DNA of 36,108 nucleotides from an uncultured Nodularia sp. GTDB lineage: Bacteria > Cyanobacteriota > Cyanobacteriia > Cyanobacteriales > Nostocaceae. A program made the position numbers and the translations under genes. The stretch lies in contig CAIWDD010000026.1 of NCBI GenBank assembly GCA_903911355.1, positions 1 through 36,108 on the forward strand. Direction: 5' to 3'. Under the pieces are notes generated by a model. It saw only the letters and a program-made list of their open reading frames with translations, did no database searches and was not told the origin of the DNA. Position 1 is the first letter of the stretch; every line of letters begins with the position of its first letter. Below are positions 8,846 through 16,832 of the stretch, in pieces.

Positions 8846-9682
8846 ATGGAGCCAATTATTGCCATAGTCTTAGCACTCATAGCCTATGCTTTAGGATCTG
8901 CAAAATTGATTAGTCAAGGTAACGAAGCCCTAGTAGAACGCTTGGGGCGATATCACCGCAAACTTGGGTCTGGACTCAATTTTATTGTTCCTTTGGTAGA
9001 TCAGATTGTGATGGAGGATACCATACGCGAGCAGTTTATAGACATCAAACCTCAAAATGTGATCACCAGAGATAACATTTACCTAGAAGTTGATGCTGTT
9101 CTGTTTTGGCGCATTAGAGATATAGTGAAAAGTTTCTACGAAATCGATGATCTCCAAGGGTCTCTCAGACAAGTAGGCACAACTACACTCCGGGAAGTCA
9201 TCGCCCAAAACACTGTGGAACAAACCAATGTCTCCCGTGCAGAAATGGACACAGCCATTTTAAATCAGTTAAATCAAACAACACAAAATTGGGGAGTCGA
9301 GATTCTGCGCTTGGATATTCAAAGCATTACACCGCCTGAAAGTGTGCGAAAGTCAATGGAAGAAGAGCGAGCAGCAGAAATTAAAAAACGGGCCCTGGCT
9401 TTTGAAGCCGAAGGGGAACGTGACGCTGCTATTAAGAGAGCCCAGGGAACTCAAACCTCAATGCAGATAATTTCTGAAGCTTTACGTTCTCATCCTGAAA
9501 GCCGGGAAATTCTTAGATATCTTGTTGCTCAAGATTATGTCGTGGCTAGCCAAAAACTTGGTGAGAGTAATAATGCTAAAATTGTCTTCATAGACCCCAG
9601 TAAAACTAATGAAGTCTATAACCAGTTGATTGCCGACTCCATAGCTCAAGAAGGTGGTAGCAATAACTCACCAACAAAGTAA
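8846..9682 (+). CDS. SPFH/band 7 protein (stomatin/paraslipin-like)
   Basis: A single N-terminal hydrophobic helix (about 2-19) anchors a band 7 domain: the sequence QGNEALVERLGRYHRKLGSG followed by LNFIVPLVDQIV is the typical stomatin opening, and TLREVIAQNTVE and EILRLDIQSITPPESV are conserved band 7 blocks. A coiled-coil, Ala/Glu-rich segment (EEERAAEIKKRALAFEAEGE) follows at about 170-200. Stomatin-like proteins oligomerise at membranes and organise lipid or protease microdomains. The common partner NfeD is not adjacent. At 278 residues it is slightly short but complete. A GGAG-type ribosome site precedes the ATG. Confidence 0.93.
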   Translation: MEPIIAIVLALIAYALGSAKLISQGNEALVERLGRYHRKLGSGLNFIVPLVDQIVMEDTIREQFIDIKPQNVITRDNIYLEVDAVLFWRIRDIVKSFYEIDDLQGSLRQVGTTTLREVIAQNTVEQTNVSRAEMDTAILNQLNQTTQNWGVEILRLDIQSITPPESVRKSMEEERAAEIKKRALAFEAEGERDAAIKRAQGTQTSMQIISEALRSHPESREILRYLVAQDYVVASQKLGESNNAKIVFIDPSKTNEVYNQLIADSIAQEGGSNNSPTK

Positions 9683-9724
9683 CAGCTAGGTGATGAAAGC
9701 AGTTTCCATAAGGAGAAACCACAA

Positions 9725-10573
9725 TTACCATTTTGATCGCAATAGTAAATCAGCTACCAGTGACACATCTCGCATTTCCTGAACATCGTGAACTCGCAAG
9801 ATATCAGCACCATGAGAAATAGCTGCACAACAAGCTGCTGCTGTTCCCCAGACCCGTGCTTTGGGGTCTGGTTGGTTTAAGATGTGTCCAATAAAACTTT
9901 TCCGGGATGCTCCTACTAAAATAGGGGAATTTAGAGCTTTGAATGCACTCAATCGGCGCAAAATTTCTAAGTTCTGCTCATGGTTTTTGGCAAAACCAAT
10001 CCCGGGATCAATGATAATTTTTTCGAGGTCAACCCCTGCTCTAGTTGCTGCTAGAATTTGTTTTGCTAAGAAACTAGAAATTTCTCCCATCAAATCCTCA
10101 TAATCAGTCATTTGTTGCATTGTCTGGGGCGTTCCCCGGATGTGCATCAAGACAATCGGCACATCTAAACTAGCAACTGTAGGTAGCATCTCTAAATCAA
10201 ATGTACCACCGGAAATATCATTAATTATATCCGCTCCAGCTTCTATTGATGCCCTGGCTACATCTGCTCTAGTTGTATCTACAGAGATGGGCACACTAAT
10301 TTCTGGTCGGATAGCCTCCAAGATGGGTAGTACCCGATCCAGTTCCTCTACAAGACTGACTTGCTCCGCTCCCGGTCGAGTTGACTGACCACCCACATCG
10401 ATGATGTCAGCGCCAGCAGCTACCATGGCTCGTGCTTGTGCTAAAGCCCCAAGCCTATGATTAAACAGACCACCATCGCTAAAGCTATCAGGGGTAACAT
10501 TTAAAACACCCATCAAATAAGTTCGCTGTCCCCACACAAAACAGCGATCGCGAATTATTAACTGGCTGGACAT
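9725..10573 (-). CDS. folP: Dihydropteroate synthase
   Basis: The enzyme joins 6-hydroxymethyl-7,8-dihydropterin pyrophosphate with p-aminobenzoate in folate synthesis. The first DHPS signature, GVLNVTPDSFSDGG, is at residues 22-35 and the second, DVGGQSTRPGA, follows; IDPGIGFAKN and the C-terminal R-V-H-D (ILRVHDVQEM) are also present, so the active site looks intact. I chose the ATG at 10573 (282 residues) over a reading frame opening at 10762 because the longer form would overlap the 3' end of tpiA by about 100 bases and add residues unlike any DHPS. It lies 91 bases downstream of tpiA and is probably cotranscribed with it, a pairing I believe is common in cyanobacteria. Confidence 0.95.
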   Translation of the reverse strand: MSSQLIIRDRCFVWGQRTYLMGVLNVTPDSFSDGGLFNHRLGALAQARAMVAAGADIIDVGGQSTRPGAEQVSLVEELDRVLPILEAIRPEISVPISVDTTRADVARASIEAGADIINDISGGTFDLEMLPTVASLDVPIVLMHIRGTPQTMQQMTDYEDLMGEISSFLAKQILAATRAGVDLEKIIIDPGIGFAKNHEQNLEILRRLSAFKALNSPILVGASRKSFIGHILNQPDPKARVWGTAAACCAAISHGADILRVHDVQEMRDVSLVADLLLRSKW

Positions 10574-10664
10574 ATAGACATTTTCAGTTAAAAAACAAAC
10601 ATTAAGAATAAAATCAATACACGCATTCCCCGGAGCGGCCAGGGAAAAAGCGTTATAGATAAAA

Positions 10665-11405
10665 TTAGTTGTAATTGACAATGCGAGCAAAACTTGCGGG
10701 TTCCAAACTGGCTCCCCCCACAAGAGCGCCATCAATTTCCGGTTGAGCCATAATCTCATCAATATTATTAGGCTTCACTGAACCACCGTATTGAATCGAA
10801 ACATGAGGATTACTCAACTGACTACGAATTAAACCAATGACCCGATTAGCTTCAGTGGATTCACAAGTATCACCAGTACCAATTGCCCAAATAGGCTCGT
10901 AAGCAATCACCAAATTATCCTGATCGACATCTATCAGGTCTTTATCTAGCTGGGCGGTAATTATTGATTCAGTTTCCCCAGCATCTCGTTGTTCTTTAGT
11001 TTCGCCTACACATAAAATCGGTGTCAGACCGTGCTTTTGAGCCGCTTTGAGGCGTAAATTGACCGTTGCATCTGTTTCTCCAAAGTATTGTCGTCTTTCG
11101 CTATGACCGACAATTACAAAACGTACACCAAGTTCCGTTAACATAGGTCCAGAAATTTCGCCCGTATAGGCTCCATTTTCTTCCCAGTGAACATTTTGCG
11201 CCCCCAACTGGATGAGGCTACCATGCAAATTCTTGGACAACAGGTTTAGGTTAGTGAAAGGAGGACACAATACCACTTCCCGCCCTTGGGGTATTTCCTC
11301 CAAGTGAGGTAGAAATCCCTGTAAAAAATCTTGGGTTTCTGCCTGGGTTTTGAACATTTTCCAGTTACCGGCTATAACTATTTTCCGCACAGGTGATTTA
11401 GTCAA
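10665..11405 (-). CDS. tpiA: Triosephosphate isomerase
   Basis: Interconverts dihydroxyacetone phosphate and glyceraldehyde 3-phosphate in glycolysis and the Calvin cycle. The (beta/alpha)8 barrel protein of 246 residues has the catalytic Lys16 in GNWKM, His100 in VGHSERR and Glu169 in [11 protein letters not shown], plus the phosphate-binding QYGGSVKP and GALVGGASL near the C terminus. The start could be ATG 11405 or the GTG at 11390 ([12 protein letters not shown]), since many homologues begin at that point. First gene of a tpiA-folP pair. Confidence 0.97.
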   Translation of the reverse strand: MTKSPVRKIVIAGNWKMFKTQAETQDFLQGFLPHLEEIPQGREVVLCPPFTNLNLLSKNLHGSLIQLGAQNVHWEENGAYTGEISGPMLTELGVRFVIVGHSERRQYFGETDATVNLRLKAAQKHGLTPILCVGETKEQRDAGETESIITAQLDKDLIDVDQDNLVIAYEPIWAIGTGDTCESTEANRVIGLIRSQLSNPHVSIQYGGSVKPNNIDEIMAQPEIDGALVGGASLEPASFARIVNYN

Positions 11406-11580
11406 GATTCTAACGCTAATAGATGCATTTTTCAGTTTAGGACGTTTTGTTAGTCATTGCTCATTAGTAATTGGGAAAAACTTCCCCTGCGTACCCCTAC
11501 TGGTTCACCCAATCTCCTGCTAAAAATAACTAGGATAAGAATATGGGGATAAAATCCCAAATCGCCAATTTAAAATTGAT

Positions 11581-13041
11581 ATGACTTCTACATTGCCTTT
11601 GCCTGAACCTCATCACAGCGACTCCCCTAACTGGGAGGCAGAACTTGATAGTGCCATTTTCAGTTTTGAGGATATTCAAAGGTCACTCAACTATAAACAA
11701 GCACAAACAGCACTGCGAAACTTAGTTACCAATCTTGACCTGACCCCCCAGGAAAAACGCGGTTTGGAAGTTGAACTGGCTGATTTGGAAACTATGCTGG
11801 GTAAGTTGGACAGTATGGTAGTACAAATTGCTGCTTTTGGCATGGTGGGACGCGGTAAGTCCTCCCTACTCAATGCCTTAGTGGGACAAACTGTGTTTGA
11901 AACTGGACCGCTCCATGGAGTCACCCGTAATTCCCAAAGAGTTGACTGGACTATTAGTGAAGAAAAAATCGGGGACAATGAACCTACCTTACGGGTAACT
12001 TTGTCTGGGGAAGGTCAATGTCAGGTGGAACTAATTGATACTCCTGGGTTAGATGAAGTAGATGGTGATACTCGTGCTGCATTAGCTGAACAGGTAGCAA
12101 AGCAAGCAGATTTAATTTTGTTTGTGATTGCCGGGGACATGACAAAAATAGAACATCAAGCCCTTTCTCAGTTGCGGGAAGCCGGTAAACCTATAATTCT
12201 GGTATTTAACAAGGTAGACCAATATCCCGAATCCGACCGCATGGCAATTTATCGCAAAATCCGAGATGAACGGGTGAGGGAGTTACTCACTCCCCTGGAA
12301 ATTGTCATGACAGCAGCATCACCACTGGTGAGGACGGCGATTATTCGCCCTGATGGTAGTAGGGGGGTGCAGTTACGTAGCAGTACAGCCCGGGTGGAAG
12401 AACTGAAACTAAAAATTCTGGAGATTTTACAGCGTGAGGGTAAGGCTTTGGTGGCTCTCAATACTATGCTTTATGCGGATAATGTTAATGAGCAGTTGGT
12501 AGAGCGAAAACTGATGATTAGGGAGCAAAATGCTAATCAGTTGATTTGGAAGGCTGTGATGACTAAGGCAATAGCGATCGCTCTCAATCCGGTTACTGTT
12601 GTGGATATACTCAGTAGTATAGTAATTGATATTTCTTTGATTTTGGGTTTATCTAAACTCTATGGCATCCCTATGAGCGAAAGTGGTGCTGTACAATTGC
12701 TCCAAAAAATTGCCCTGAGTATGGGCGGTATCGGTTTGAGTGAGTTACTCGCAAATTTAGGCTTAAGTGGCTTAAAAACTCTGCTGGGTATTTCTGCATC
12801 AGCTACCGCTGGCGCCACCTTTGCGCCTTACATTTCAGTAGCACTTACCCAAGCTGGGGTGGCCGGGGTTTCTTCCTATGGTATTGGACAAGTTACTAAG
12901 GTTTATTTAGCCAATGGCGCTACTTGGGGGGATGAAGGACCCAAAGCAGTTATTAGTCGGATTTTGGCCAACTTAGACCAGCAATCTATCCTCAACCGCA
13001 TTAAGGAGGAATTACAACAAAAGGTGAAACTAAAACCTTAA
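11581..13041 (+). CDS. Era/YcjF-like GTPase with C-terminal DUF697-type membrane domain
   Basis: The N-terminal 85 residues are acidic and helical. A GTPase domain follows with the P-loop GMVGRGKS (87-94), a switch-I threonine region near GVTRN, the G3 motif DTPG (153-156) and the G4 motif NKVD (210-213). The C-terminal part (about 320-470) contains hydrophobic, glycine-rich stretches such as LNPVTVVDILSSIVIDISLI and SMGGIGLSELLANLG, the pattern of DUF697/YcjF proteins. The family is common in cyanobacteria, probably membrane associated, and lacks a firm function. It is transcribed divergently from tpiA. A group II intron remnant lies 41 bases after the stop. Confidence 0.85.
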   Translation: MTSTLPLPEPHHSDSPNWEAELDSAIFSFEDIQRSLNYKQAQTALRNLVTNLDLTPQEKRGLEVELADLETMLGKLDSMVVQIAAFGMVGRGKSSLLNALVGQTVFETGPLHGVTRNSQRVDWTISEEKIGDNEPTLRVTLSGEGQCQVELIDTPGLDEVDGDTRAALAEQVAKQADLILFVIAGDMTKIEHQALSQLREAGKPIILVFNKVDQYPESDRMAIYRKIRDERVRELLTPLEIVMTAASPLVRTAIIRPDGSRGVQLRSSTARVEELKLKILEILQREGKALVALNTMLYADNVNEQLVERKLMIREQNANQLIWKAVMTKAIAIALNPVTVVDILSSIVIDISLILGLSKLYGIPMSESGAVQLLQKIALSMGGIGLSELLANLGLSGLKTLLGISASATAGATFAPYISVALTQAGVAGVSSYGIGQVTKVYLANGATWGDEGPKAVISRILANLDQQSILNRIKEELQQKVKLKP

Positions 13042-13234
13042 ATCAGCTATGTCTAGTTTTGCGATATTCTAAGTACAGCTACGTGCGATTCGTTCTTCCT
13101 AAATGAGTAGAAATGCTCAGGGACGGAAGGTAAGGCTGATGAAAACCAGATTCTTATAACTGGGTGTCCATGTGGGTGAGAATCCCACCCCCTAGGTGCA
13201 AGGGTGACAGCATCTTCCTTATGGTAGCGACTAG

Positions 13235-13723
13235 CCATCGATAGCCAATAAATACTGGCACACAATTGGGGGTAATAACTGGGAATTTGCAGTTAAGACG
13301 GAGGATAAATTCATCAAGCTGTATAGACACGCAGAAACTCCTATAGTACGTCATGTCAAGGTTAAAGGCATTGCCTCGCCATTTGATGGTAATTGGGTAT
13401 ACTGGAGTGCAAGAATGATAAACCATCCAGAAGCCAACAAAAGAGTAGCGACTCTACTTAAGAGGCAAAAGGGTAAATGTCCTGAATGTAGGCATTACTT
13501 TAGGGACGGTGATGTAATGGAAGTAGACCACATCTTACCCATCTCCAGAGGTGGAAAAGATGAACATAAAAATCTACAACTATTACACAGACATTGCCAC
13601 GATAGAAAGACAGCCAGTGATGGAAGTCTTAAAGGTATTCATGACAAGAACCATATCATTGAGGAGCCGTATGAGGTGAAAGTCTCACGTACGGTTTTGA
13701 AGACGAGTCGGTCAGGTGACTGA
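13235..13723 (+). pseudogene. Remnant of intron-encoded reverse transcriptase/maturase: C-terminal region and HNH domain
   Basis: The frame is open from just after a TAG at 13232-13234. It starts IANKYWHTIGGNNWEF and continues to RHAETPIVRHVKVKG, which is the end of the maturase region of group II intron proteins. The HNH endonuclease domain follows: CPEC, then EVDHILPISRGGKDEHKNLQ, then LLHRHCHD. The HNH residues and both zinc-type cysteine pairs look intact. The reverse transcriptase fingers and palm are absent. A 102-residue protein could start at the ATG at 13415 (MINHPEANKR) and would be essentially a free-standing HNH domain. The C terminus (EEPYEVKVSRTVLKTSRSGD) is translated from intron domain V and part of domain VI. 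Confidence 0.85.
13664..13697 (+). ncRNA. Group II intron domain V (catalytic hairpin)
   Basis: A 34-base hairpin begins GAGCCGTATGAG, has a GTGAAA-type loop region, and closes with CTCACGTACGGTTT. The two arms pair with the usual two-base bulge, and the AGC catalytic triad is present at the 5' side. This is the most conserved part of group II introns and fixes the element's orientation as plus strand. Confidence 0.88.
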
Positions 13724-13755
13724 CCGGCTTAGTTTAATAGGATGAGAAATGTAGA

Positions 13756-14205
13756 ATGTCCCGAGCTTTTGAACAGTCTATTCAAATTAATGCCACAGCT
13801 TCAGTGGTGGAACGCTGCATTACTGATTTAACACTCATGCACCGTTGGCTTAATCCTGCTCTGTGTTGTGAACCTGTGGGGGAAGTTTGGAGTACTGATG
13901 TGGGTAGTCAAAGTCGCTTTATTATTCAAGTTCCCCTACTTCAACCCAGCTTATACAGCGTTGTTGTGGAACGAGAACCAGGTTTAGTGGTTTGGGAATT
14001 TCAGGGATTCTTTCAAGGACGCGATCGCTGGGAATGTCAACCAATACCACAAGGAACACTTCTTGTCAACCGCTTTGAGTTCAATATTCCTAATCCTCTG
14101 GTCAGTTGGGGGTTCAATAACTTTGCCGCATCTTGGACTCAAAAAGATATGCAAGCCCAACTCAGTCGCCTCAAACAAGTAGCAGAGTCATTAGTAATTA
14201 GCTAA
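13756..14205 (+). CDS. SRPBCC (START/Bet v1-like) family protein
   Basis: The 149-residue protein opens with SRAFEQSIQINATASVVERCITDLTLMHRWLNP, the beta strand-helix-WL pattern of polyketide cyclase/dehydrase SRPBCC proteins, and ends with an amphipathic helix (WTQKDMQAQLSRLKQVAESL). The fold encloses a hydrophobic ligand pocket; the ligand is unknown. Its 5' leader begins with the 3' end of the group II intron, so the native promoter may have been separated from it. Its stop codon overlaps the stop of the opposite-strand SirB1 gene by three bases. Confidence 0.82.
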   Translation: MSRAFEQSIQINATASVVERCITDLTLMHRWLNPALCCEPVGEVWSTDVGSQSRFIIQVPLLQPSLYSVVVEREPGLVVWEFQGFFQGRDRWECQPIPQGTLLVNRFEFNIPNPLVSWGFNNFAASWTQKDMQAQLSRLKQVAESLVIS

Positions 14206-15023
14206 TCCTTGTCCAACTCAGCCAGTAAGCTGCGAATTACCACCGCATCCTGAGCATGAGGAACCTTGTCCAAATAACTTTGCAAATCATCAACAGCTTG
14301 GGCATATTCACCAAGTTGATAATAGAGCAAACCGCGATCGCGCACTTCTAAAATCATCCCAGGAAACAAGAACAAAATTCGTTCTATAGCCGCCAAGCTT
14401 TTTGCTAAATTTTGTTGTTTGAGGTAAATATATTTCAAATTAGTCAGCATCCGCATCAAAAATTGCCGATTACTTACCGGTTCTAAAAACTCAGGCTGTA
14501 AACTCACAGGTTGCTGAAACACTTGAGATAATCGTTTTTCACAATCTTCTACAAACATCACCTCACCCCCATTAAACGCATCCACAAAAATTTCCATATC
14601 TGGAATATCAGGGCGAATCAGAAAATGTCCTGGCATTCCCACGCCTACCATAGGAAAATCAATCCTACGAGCAATTTCTAGATAAACCAACGCCAAAGTA
14701 ATGGGGATCCCCAAACGACGGTCAATGACATCATTGAAAAAGCTGTTGCGGGGGTCATAGTAATCCTTTTGATTACCAGCAAATCCTAAATCAACGTAGA
14801 GATACTGATTAATAGTTTGGATAATTCGCAGGGGATATTGTGAAGCGGGTAAGCGTTCTTGAACTTCGCCAGCCATTATATCCAGGGTATTGAGGTATTC
14901 CGCAATATCCAGGTGAGGATATTCTTCCTGGGCTATATACAAAGCTGCCTTGGCTAAGTCAATAGCCTCCTCATGCTCCTGAATTTCCTGGTAAAAATAT
15001 AATCTAGCTGACGAGAAATTCAT
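14202..15023 (-). CDS. SirB1/transglutaminase-like protein with TPR repeats
   Basis: The 273-residue protein has an N-terminal helical stretch, then a SirB1_N transglutaminase-like core (RNSFFNDVIDRRLGIPITLAL, GMPGHFLIRPD, FVDAFNGGE) and C-terminal tetratricopeptide repeats (about 195-265, with YLKQQNLAKSLAAIERIL and YYQLGEYAQAVDDLQSYL). In this family the usual catalytic Cys is lost, and here the position reads as RRLGIPIT without a cysteine, so it is probably a scaffold rather than an enzyme. Function is not established. Convergent with the SRPBCC gene. Confidence 0.86.
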   Translation of the reverse strand: MNFSSARLYFYQEIQEHEEAIDLAKAALYIAQEEYPHLDIAEYLNTLDIMAGEVQERLPASQYPLRIIQTINQYLYVDLGFAGNQKDYYDPRNSFFNDVIDRRLGIPITLALVYLEIARRIDFPMVGVGMPGHFLIRPDIPDMEIFVDAFNGGEVMFVEDCEKRLSQVFQQPVSLQPEFLEPVSNRQFLMRMLTNLKYIYLKQQNLAKSLAAIERILFLFPGMILEVRDRGLLYYQLGEYAQAVDDLQSYLDKVPHAQDAVVIRSLLAELDKD

Positions 15024-15240
15024 AAGTAAATCCTGAGTATAATTAAATATTTACCCCTGAGTAACTCCAGTTTACACTCAGAGCAATAACTACCCACGGG
15101 AAATCCGAATTTTGTCTAGGTGTTCACAGGAGTTTAACAACCCCGCAGCATCATCTCCCCAATCCCAGAATTTTGCTAGAGTTAAGGCACCAGAGGTTTT
15201 TCAGTCAAATCTCTGATAACGCCAGCAGACGAGGCTATCT

Positions 15241-16713
15241 ATGCTTACAAGTACACTACTTCTGTCCAACCAAATTCCCACACTACAATACTCCTCAACT
15301 CCAGAGCGATTCGATGACACCTGGGAAGCCCCTCTGGCTACCCTCCTAGGATTAGGACGCGCCGCCGGTGCTGACCTGATCGAATTCTTTTTAGAACGTC
15401 GTAACTACATTAGTTGTCTAGCAGAAGACGACGCTATTACCAGCATTTCACCCAGTTTAGTCACAGGTGCAGGGGTGAGGGTATTTCGCGGTACAGCCGA
15501 CTGCTACGTTAGCACCAATGACCTATCCTTTGGGGGTTTAAAAGCAGCCTTAGAAAAAGGTCTTTCTATTCTGGGACTAGAATTACCTATTCATAATGCT
15601 TTTATCCCAGAAATTAACCTAGAGTTACTCAGAGACTACGCCACCAAAAGAGGCAAAGATGGTTGGTTACCCCTGTGTAGTTCCATCCGAGAAATGGGAG
15701 AAGTACTTTTAGATGGTACTGCTCAACTGCAGCGAAAAGCTAGTCATGTACAATCTCGCCGGGCTTCCTATTTCCGAGATTGGCAAGAAGTCTTAGTTGC
15801 TGCTAGTGATGGCACATTTGCTCGTGACATTCGCCTGACTCAATCGGTGGGGTTTAACCTATTGTGCGCTGACGGTGCTAATCGCGCCTCCATTGGGGAA
15901 CGCGCTGGTAACACCAGTGATGCTAATTTCTTGAGAACTTGGGATTATCAACAAGCAGCCGAACAAATAGCAGAATCTGCCGGGAAAATGCTCTATGCAG
16001 ACTATGTAGATTCAGGTACTTACCCCATTGTCATGGCGAATCACTTCGGTGGGGTAATTTTCCACGAAGCCTGTGGACATCTGCTAGAAACTACCCAAAT
16101 TGAACGCAAAACTACCCCATTCGCCGACAAAAAAGGTGAAAAAATTGCCCACGAAAGTCTCACAGCTTGGGACGAGGGACGGGCAGAAAATGCCTTTGGC
16201 ACCATTGACATGGATGATGAAGGTATGCCAGCTCAAAGAACCCTATTAATTGAAAAAGGTGTCCTGAAAAACTTCTTAGCAGACAGAACAGGCTCCTCTC
16301 GCACTGGACATCCTAGAACCGGAAGCGGTCGCCGCCAAGGTTATACTTTTGCTGCTGCTAGTCGGATGCGTAATACTTATATTGCTCCTGGGGACTACAC
16401 CACTGAAGATTTATTTAACTCTGTTGATAAAGGTATTTACTGTAAAAAGATGGGTGGCGGTAGCGTTGGCGCTACAGGTCAATTTAACTTTAGTGTAGAT
16501 GAAGCTTATTTAATCGAAAATGGCAAAATCACTAAACCACTAAAAGGAGCCATTCTCATTGGTGAAGCCAAGGAAATTATGAATAAGATTTCCATGTGTT
16601 CTCAAGATTTGGAACTAGCTCCCGGCTTCTGCGGTTCTGTTAGTGGCAGTATCTACACCACGGTTGGACAACCCCACATTAAGGTTGATTCTATCACCGT
16701 TGGCGGCAGATAG
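15241..16713 (+). CDS. tldD: TldD family metalloprotease
   Basis: TldD and PmbA/TldE form a heteromeric zinc protease that degrades unfolded peptides and matures some modified peptides. The zinc site HEACGH is at 275-280 in this 490-residue protein, followed by the conserved [36 protein letters not shown] and the C-terminal [17 protein letters not shown]. This marks it as the catalytic TldD subunit. The partner pmbA gene starts 119 bases downstream on the same strand, with a stem-loop between them, so stoichiometry may be adjusted after transcription. No RiPP precursor or modification enzyme is seen nearby. Confidence 0.95.
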   Translation: MLTSTLLLSNQIPTLQYSSTPERFDDTWEAPLATLLGLGRAAGADLIEFFLERRNYISCLAEDDAITSISPSLVTGAGVRVFRGTADCYVSTNDLSFGGLKAALEKGLSILGLELPIHNAFIPEINLELLRDYATKRGKDGWLPLCSSIREMGEVLLDGTAQLQRKASHVQSRRASYFRDWQEVLVAASDGTFARDIRLTQSVGFNLLCADGANRASIGERAGNTSDANFLRTWDYQQAAEQIAESAGKMLYADYVDSGTYPIVMANHFGGVIFHEACGHLLETTQIERKTTPFADKKGEKIAHESLTAWDEGRAENAFGTIDMDDEGMPAQRTLLIEKGVLKNFLADRTGSSRTGHPRTGSGRRQGYTFAAASRMRNTYIAPGDYTTEDLFNSVDKGIYCKKMGGGSVGATGQFNFSVDEAYLIENGKITKPLKGAILIGEAKEIMNKISMCSQDLELAPGFCGSVSGSIYTTVGQPHIKVDSITVGGR

Positions 16714-16723
16714 AAATTCCTGC

Positions 16724-16775
16724 GTGTCTTGGTGTTTTCGTGTTTAATACAACATGGAATACACCACCAAGGCAC
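16724..16775 (+). repeat. Inverted repeat between tldD and pmbA
   Basis: GTGTCTTGGTG (16724-16734) and CACCAAGGCAC (16765-16775) form an 11-bp stem with one wobble and a 30-base spacer. Similar CTTGGTG-type dispersed repeats occur in cyanobacterial intergenic DNA. It could form a processing or stabilising hairpin in the tldD-pmbA transcript. Confidence 0.5.
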
Positions 16776-16832
16776 AAAATCACAAACCAAACTTTTGGCG
16801 CAACACAATCTCAAATACGAAATCCTTTGACT

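Larger units (their letters stand above)
13083..13738 (+). mobile_element. Group II intron, internally deleted
   Basis: The element begins with GTGCG, the consensus 5' end of group II introns, and ends in AAT (the 3' AY rule) at 13738. Domain V (13664-13697) and domain VI (stem AGTCGGTCAG / CTGACCGGCT, with a candidate branch-point A at 13731, eight bases from the 3' end) are intact. The 5' part of domain I is present, including a hairpin GTGGG/CCCAC at about 13169-13190. An intact intron of this class would be about 2.5 kb; this copy is 656 bases, so most of domain I to IV and of the reverse transcriptase is gone. The deletion junction probably lies near 13235-13255. It ends 17 bases before the start codon of the SRPBCC gene. 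Confidence 0.85.

Noticed and set aside
10574-10762. N-terminal extension of folP to an upstream ATG
   Set aside because: It overlaps the 3' end of tpiA by about 100 bases and the added 63 residues do not resemble any DHPS; the ATG at 10573 gives the normal family start.
13053-13426. Two minus-strand frames across the intron
   Set aside because: They are shadows of intron RNA domains and the HNH remnant; neither has a protein-like pattern.
13661-13730. Separate small RNA gene from the domain V/VI hairpins
   Set aside because: Fully explained as the 3' end of the group II intron.
16740-16832. Upstream start of pmbA
   Set aside because: The extra residues are encoded by the inverted repeat and spacer and lack family similarity.
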